From positions 62,001-126,000 of the forward strand of contig JALDNG010000448.1 of assembly GCA_024349245.1 (NCBI GenBank): DNA of 64,000 nucleotides. Direction: 5' to 3'. The position numbers and the translations under genes were made by a program. The DNA is from Neodontobutis hainanensis. Lineage: Eukaryota > Chordata > Actinopteri > Gobiiformes > Odontobutidae. This document shows positions 59,501-64,000 of this stretch, one piece after another (position 1 is the stretch's first letter; every line of letters starts with the position of its first letter). The notes beneath the pieces were generated by a model that was not told the DNA's origin, searched no databases, and was given only the letters and a program-made list of their open reading frames with translations.

Positions 59501-62079
59501 CTGCACATCTACAGTGTCTTCTAATGCTCGTTTAAAGTCTCAACTACTGCATCTCTACAGTCTATTCTTCTGCACATCGTCAGTCTATTCTACTGCACAT
59601 CTACAGTCTGTTCTAATGCACATATACAGTCTGTTCTAATGCAAGACTGCAGTCTGTACTACTGCTCATCTACACTCTGTTCTACTGCACATCTACAGTC
59701 TGTTCTAATAAACGTCTACAGTTTGTTCTACTGCACATCTACAGGCTCTAATACTGCACTTCTAAAGTCTGTTCTAATGCTCATCTAGAGTCTGTTCTAA
59801 TGCACTTCTACAGTCTGTTCTAATGAAAGTCTACAGTCTGTACTACTGCTCATTTACAGTCTGTTCTACTGCACGCCTACAGTCTGTATAACTGCACCTC
59901 TACAGTCTGTTCTACTGCATGTCTACAGTCTGTTCTAATGCCAGTTTACAGTCTGTACTACTGCTCCACTGCAGTTTATTCTACTGCACGTCTACAGTCT
60001 GTTTTACTCTACATCTACAGTCTGTTCTAATGCACATCTATAGTCTGTTCTAATGCAAGTCTACAGTCTGTTCTACTGCACGTCTACAGTCTGTTATAAC
60101 GCACATCTATAGTCTGTTCTAATGCACATCTACAGTCTGTTCTAATGCACATCTACAGTCTGTTCTATTGCAAGTCTACAGTCTGTATTACTGCTCATCT
60201 AGAGTCTCTTCTACTGCATGTCTACAGTCTGTTTAACTGCACCACAACAGTCTGTTCTAATGCCAGTTTACAGTCTGTACCTCTGCTCTACTGCAGTCTG
60301 TTCTACTGCACGTCTACAGTCTGTTTTACTGCACATATACAGTCTCTACTACTGTACTTCTAAAGTCTGTTCTAATGCACATCTACAGTCTGTACTACTG
60401 CTCATCTACGGTATGTTCTACTGCAGGTCTACAGTCTGTTCTAATAAACGTCTATAGTCTCTTCTAATGCACATCTACAGTCTGTTTTACTGCAGGTCTA
60501 CAGTTTGTTCTAATAAACGTCTACATCCTATTCTATTGCACATCTACAGTCTGTACTACTGCACTTCTACAGTCTGTATAAATTTCGTTTGCAGTCTGTA
60601 TTACTGCTCCTCAACAGTCTGTTCTAAAGCATGTCTAGTAATTTCTAATACTCATATACGGTCTTTTCTAATGCTCGTCTACAATACTGAACTATTGCAG
60701 CTCTACAGTCTATTCTAAAGCATTTCTAAAGTGTTTTCTAATACTTATATACAGTCTGTTCTAATGCTCATCTACAGTTTGTACTACTGCACCTCTAGAG
60801 TCTATTCTTCTGCACATTACCAGTCTGTTCTACTGGACGTTTACAGTCATTTCTAATGCTCGTCTACAGTCTGTCTAAAACCAATCTAGAGTCTGTACTA
60901 CTGCTGCTCTTAACTTTGTTCAACTGCACCTCTACAGTCTCTTCTATTGTATGTCTACAGTCTGTTCTATTGCACATCTCCAGTCTCTTCTAATGCAAGT
61001 CTACAGTCTGTACTACTGCACCTATACATTCTGTTCTAAAGCATGTCTACAGTCTACTCTAATACTCATATACAGTTTGTTCTAATGCTCGTCTACAGTT
61101 TGTACTAATGCACGTTTAAAGTCTATTCTTCTGCAGCATCGTTAGTCTGTTCTACTGCACATCTATAGTCTTTTCTATTGCTTGAATACAGTCTGTTCTA
61201 ATGTCCAATAACAGTCCTTACTACTCCACCTCTACAGTTTGTTCTACTTCTCCTCTATAGTCTCTTCTACTGCACGTCTATAGTCTGTTCTAATGCCAAT
61301 CTAGAGTCTGTACTACTGTTGCTCTGCAGTCTGTTCTACTGCAAGTTTACAATTTGTTCTATTGGACATCTACAGTCTGTTCTAATGCACATCTACAATC
61401 TGTTCAACTGCAAGTCTACAGTCTGTTCTACTGCTCGTCTACAGTCTGTTCTACTGCACGACTATTGTCTGTTTTAATAATTGTCTACAGTCTCTTTTAA
61501 TGCCCATCTACAGTCTGTTCTAATGCACATCTACAATCTGTTCTAATAGACGTCTACAGTCTGTTCTAATAATTGTCTAGAGTCTGTTCTACTGCATTTC
61601 TACTGTCTGTTCTAATAATTGTCAACAGTCTGTATTACTGCAACTCAACAGTCTGTTCTACTGCACATCTACAGTCTGTTCTACTGCATGTCTACATTCT
61701 GTTCTAATGCCAGTTTACAGTCTTTACTACTGCTCTACTGCAGTTTATTTTACTGCACGTCTACAGTCTGTTTTACTGCACATCTACAATCTGTTCTAAT
61801 TGTTAGTCTTTTCTACTGGACTTTACAGTCTGTTCTAATGCTCGTCCACCGTCTGTTCTAATGCAGGTCTTTAGTGTGTTCTACTGCTTGTCTACAGTCT
61901 GTTCTATTGTATGTCTACATTCTGTTCCAATGCACATGTACAGTCTGTTCAACTGCACGTCTACTGTCTGTTCAACTGCATCTCAACAGTCTGTTCTAAT
62001 GCCAGTTTACAGTCTGTACCTCTGCTCTACTGCAGTCTGTTCTACTGCACGTTTACAGTCTGTTTTACTGCACATCTAC
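56534..62079 (-). repeat. 23-bp satellite array, block 10 (inverted orientation)
   Basis: Inverted array homologous to 18,901-19,956 but about 4.5 kb longer, through local higher-order amplification. TTCTATTGCACGT recurs at 57,371 and 57,692 (321 bp), and a nearly perfect 581-bp tandem copy occupies 58,191-59,353. Plus-strand open frames here are repeat artefacts. Confidence 0.96.
58191..59353 (-). repeat. Near-perfect 581-bp tandem duplication within the array
   Basis: 58,191-58,771 is repeated directly as 58,772-59,353. Reading both through, the only difference I found is one G (CTACTGACG versus CTACTGGACG, near 58,415 and 58,997). Other array copies differ by several percent, so this is a very recent duplication or an assembly duplication. 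Confidence 0.9.
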
Positions 62080-62781
62080 TGTTATGTCAATTCAAGGTAC
62101 AAGTTGTCCTGAGCACTCAGCCTATTTTTACTCAAATTACTAAGAGCACTCCCAAACTGCAGGGGCAACCACGCATCAAAAGGTTATGGAACCAACTTCC
62201 AGGAAGTGCTCTTGGGACCATAATTACCAGCGCACACACAGAGTGCATGGCAGTTGAAATGTTTGGTAAAAGCTCAGTTGGCCATCTCACTTGTTCCTGA
62301 GGAAAAGAAACTTTGACCACAGCTCCTGATTATCCAAGGACACAACTGGTAGGACAAAAGTGGACTGTGTGTTTGTTTGTGTTGAGTTAAGACTTTTGTA
62401 TGATTTTGTTTGCTTGGTTGTAATGTCCAATTTAAATCAAATAGTGAATACTTTATGTGAACATTACTCTAAGCATGTGTATTGTTTAAATTATATAAGT
62501 TTAATTAGAGACCGTATGTTAATTTGTATGACTGTTTGGTTTGACATTTACTATTGAGGAAGTGTTATTGAGTTATTTGTGATTTATTTGCAACTAATTT
62601 CTGCTTTGGTTTGTGTAATTTAAAGGTTATTAACCTATTCTCTTCCACCCCGATCATCTTTAGGAAAATATAAGAGAAAAGAAAGAACAATTTTGAGTTG
62701 TCCTTTGCATTCATCAGAGATAAAGCAGTTTTCAAGTTTGGGCAGAGCTGTAGTCAGTTAAAAAACACACATAACTTGACA
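62080..62781. mobile_element. Solo LTR, copy 2 (702 bp)
   Basis: Same LTR as 19,957-20,657, with the same TCTAC target duplication and the same neighbouring satellite units, so it is a segmental-duplication copy and not a second insertion. It differs by scattered substitutions and small indels, for example around 62,515-62,560. Confidence 0.85.
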
Positions 62782-64000
62782 TCTACAGTCTGTTCTAATG
62801 CAAGTCTACAGTCTGTACTACTGCTCATCTACAGTTTGTTTTACTGCACATCTACAGTCTGTACAACTGCACCTCTACAGTCTGTTCTAATGCCAGTTTA
62901 CAGTCTGTACTATTGCTCTAATTCAGTCTGTTCTACTGCATAACTACGGTCTGTTTTACTGCACATCTACAGTCTGTTCTAATGCACATCTACAGTCTGT
63001 TCTAATGCATGTCTACAGTCTGTTCTACTGCATGTTTACAGTCTGTTCTACAGCGTCTTCAGTCTGTTCTACTGCACGTCTTCAGTCTGCTCTATTGCAA
63101 GTCTACAGTTTGTTTTACTGCACATCTACAGTCTGTTCTAATGCACATTTACAGTCTGTTCCTATGCAAGTATACAGTCTGTACTACTGCTCAACTACAG
63201 TCTGTTCTACTGCACGTCTACAGTCTGTTCTACTGCACCTCTACAGTCTGTTGTAAAGCATTTCTATTAGTGTTTTCTAATACTCATACAGTCTGTTCTA
63301 ATGCTCATCTACAGTCAACTACTGCACCTCTACAGTCTGTTGTAAAGCATGTCTACAGTGTTTTCTAATACTCATATACAGTCTGTTCTAATGCTCGTCT
63401 ACAGTCTGTACTACTGCACCACTACAGTCTATTCTTCTGCACATCGTCAGTCTGTTCTACTGACGTTTACAGTCTGTTCTATTGCTCGTCTACAGTCTTT
63501 TCTACTGCACGTCTTCTGTCTGTTCTAATAATTGTCTACATTCTGTACTACTGCTTCTTACAGTCTATACTACTGCACATCTACAATCTGTTCTACTGCA
63601 TGTCTACAGTCTGTTCTAATAATTGTCTACAGTCTCTTCTACTGCACATCTACAGTCTGTTCTAATGCATGTCTATAGTCTGTTCAAATGTTCGTCCACA
63701 GTCTGATCTAATGCAGTACGACACACATCTATAGTCTGTTCTATTGCTCGAATAACATCTGTTCTATTACCCAATAACAGTCTTTACTACTCGACCTCTA
63801 CAGTTTGTTCTACTGTTCCTCTACAGTCTGTTCTAATGCTCGTCTACAGTTTGTACATCTAGACCTCTACAGTCTGTTCTAAAGCATGTCTACAGTGTTT
63901 TCTAATACTCATATACAGTCTGATCTAATGCTCATCTACAGTCTGTACTACTGCACCTCTAGAATCTATTATTCTGCACATTGACAGTCTGTTCTACTAG
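62782..64000 (-). repeat. 23-bp satellite array, block 11 (inverted), running off the window
   Basis: Corresponds to 20,658-21,233, with several hundred extra bases of units between about 63,260 and 63,880. The final bases (GACAGTCTGTTCTACTAG) match 21,233. The array does not end within the window. Confidence 0.96.

Noticed and set aside
1..64000. Dozens of 60-214 codon open frames in the satellite, all on the TGTTCT strand
   Set aside because: They follow unit orientation exactly, start at arbitrary ATGs and exist because the 23-bp unit has no stop on that strand. No independent coding signal is visible.
1..64000. Telomeric repeat or CENP-B box
   Set aside because: No TTAGGG runs and no YTTCGTTGGAARCGGGA-like string was seen in the monomers, so the chromosomal role cannot be inferred from motifs.

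Overview
This is eukaryotic, almost certainly teleost-fish, DNA. It has tRNA-headed SINEs with fish-type tails, a Ty3/Gypsy element with a PNMA-like Gag, retrovirus-like elements with long LTRs, and a hAT-like DNA transposon with 8-bp target duplications. There are no bacterial operons, no rRNA and no ordinary host gene. No species can be named from this sequence alone.

The background of the whole window is one tandem array of a 23-bp unit (AGAACAGACTGTAGAC followed by GTGCAGT on the + strand, with many point variants). After subtracting insertions, about 31 kb or roughly 1,350 units are visible, and the array runs off both ends. Units are grouped into higher-order repeats of many lengths (138 bp, 321 bp, 581 bp, 990 bp and 2.6 kb were seen). 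The array reads in one orientation from 1 to ~18,900, is flipped from ~18,900 to ~22,366, reads in the first orientation again from there to ~56,530 (between insertions), and is flipped to the end. Segment 1-21,233 and segment 45,478-64,000 are diverged, rearranged copies of each other. They share the flip junction and a 701/702-bp solo LTR.

Insertions in order: a SINE fragment (8,743-9,020); a 4.08-kb hAT-like element (12,968-17,049) with two nested SINEs and two possible convergent spliced transcripts; a solo LTR (19,957-20,657); element E1 (22,701-34,818, minus strand, 1.95-kb LTRs, broken gag, protease and integrase, reverse transcriptase apparently deleted); element E2 (35,925-44,288, minus strand, Ty3/Gypsy, 1.08-kb nearly identical LTRs, gag-pol nearly complete but frameshifted); element E3 (47,695-54,351, minus strand, 361-bp LTRs, tRNA-Pro-type primer site, 5.9-kb interior without recognisable gag or pol); and the second solo LTR (62,080-62,781).

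Because the array is duplicated, uninterrupted pre-integration sites for the hAT-like element, E1, E2 and E3 are present elsewhere in the same window. They fix element boundaries and target duplications directly and give a relative order of events: inversion and solo LTR first, then segmental duplication, then the hAT-like element, E3 and E2. Coding content is only transposon-derived. Most long reading frames in the array are a by-product of one strand of the 23-bp unit having no stop codon in any frame.
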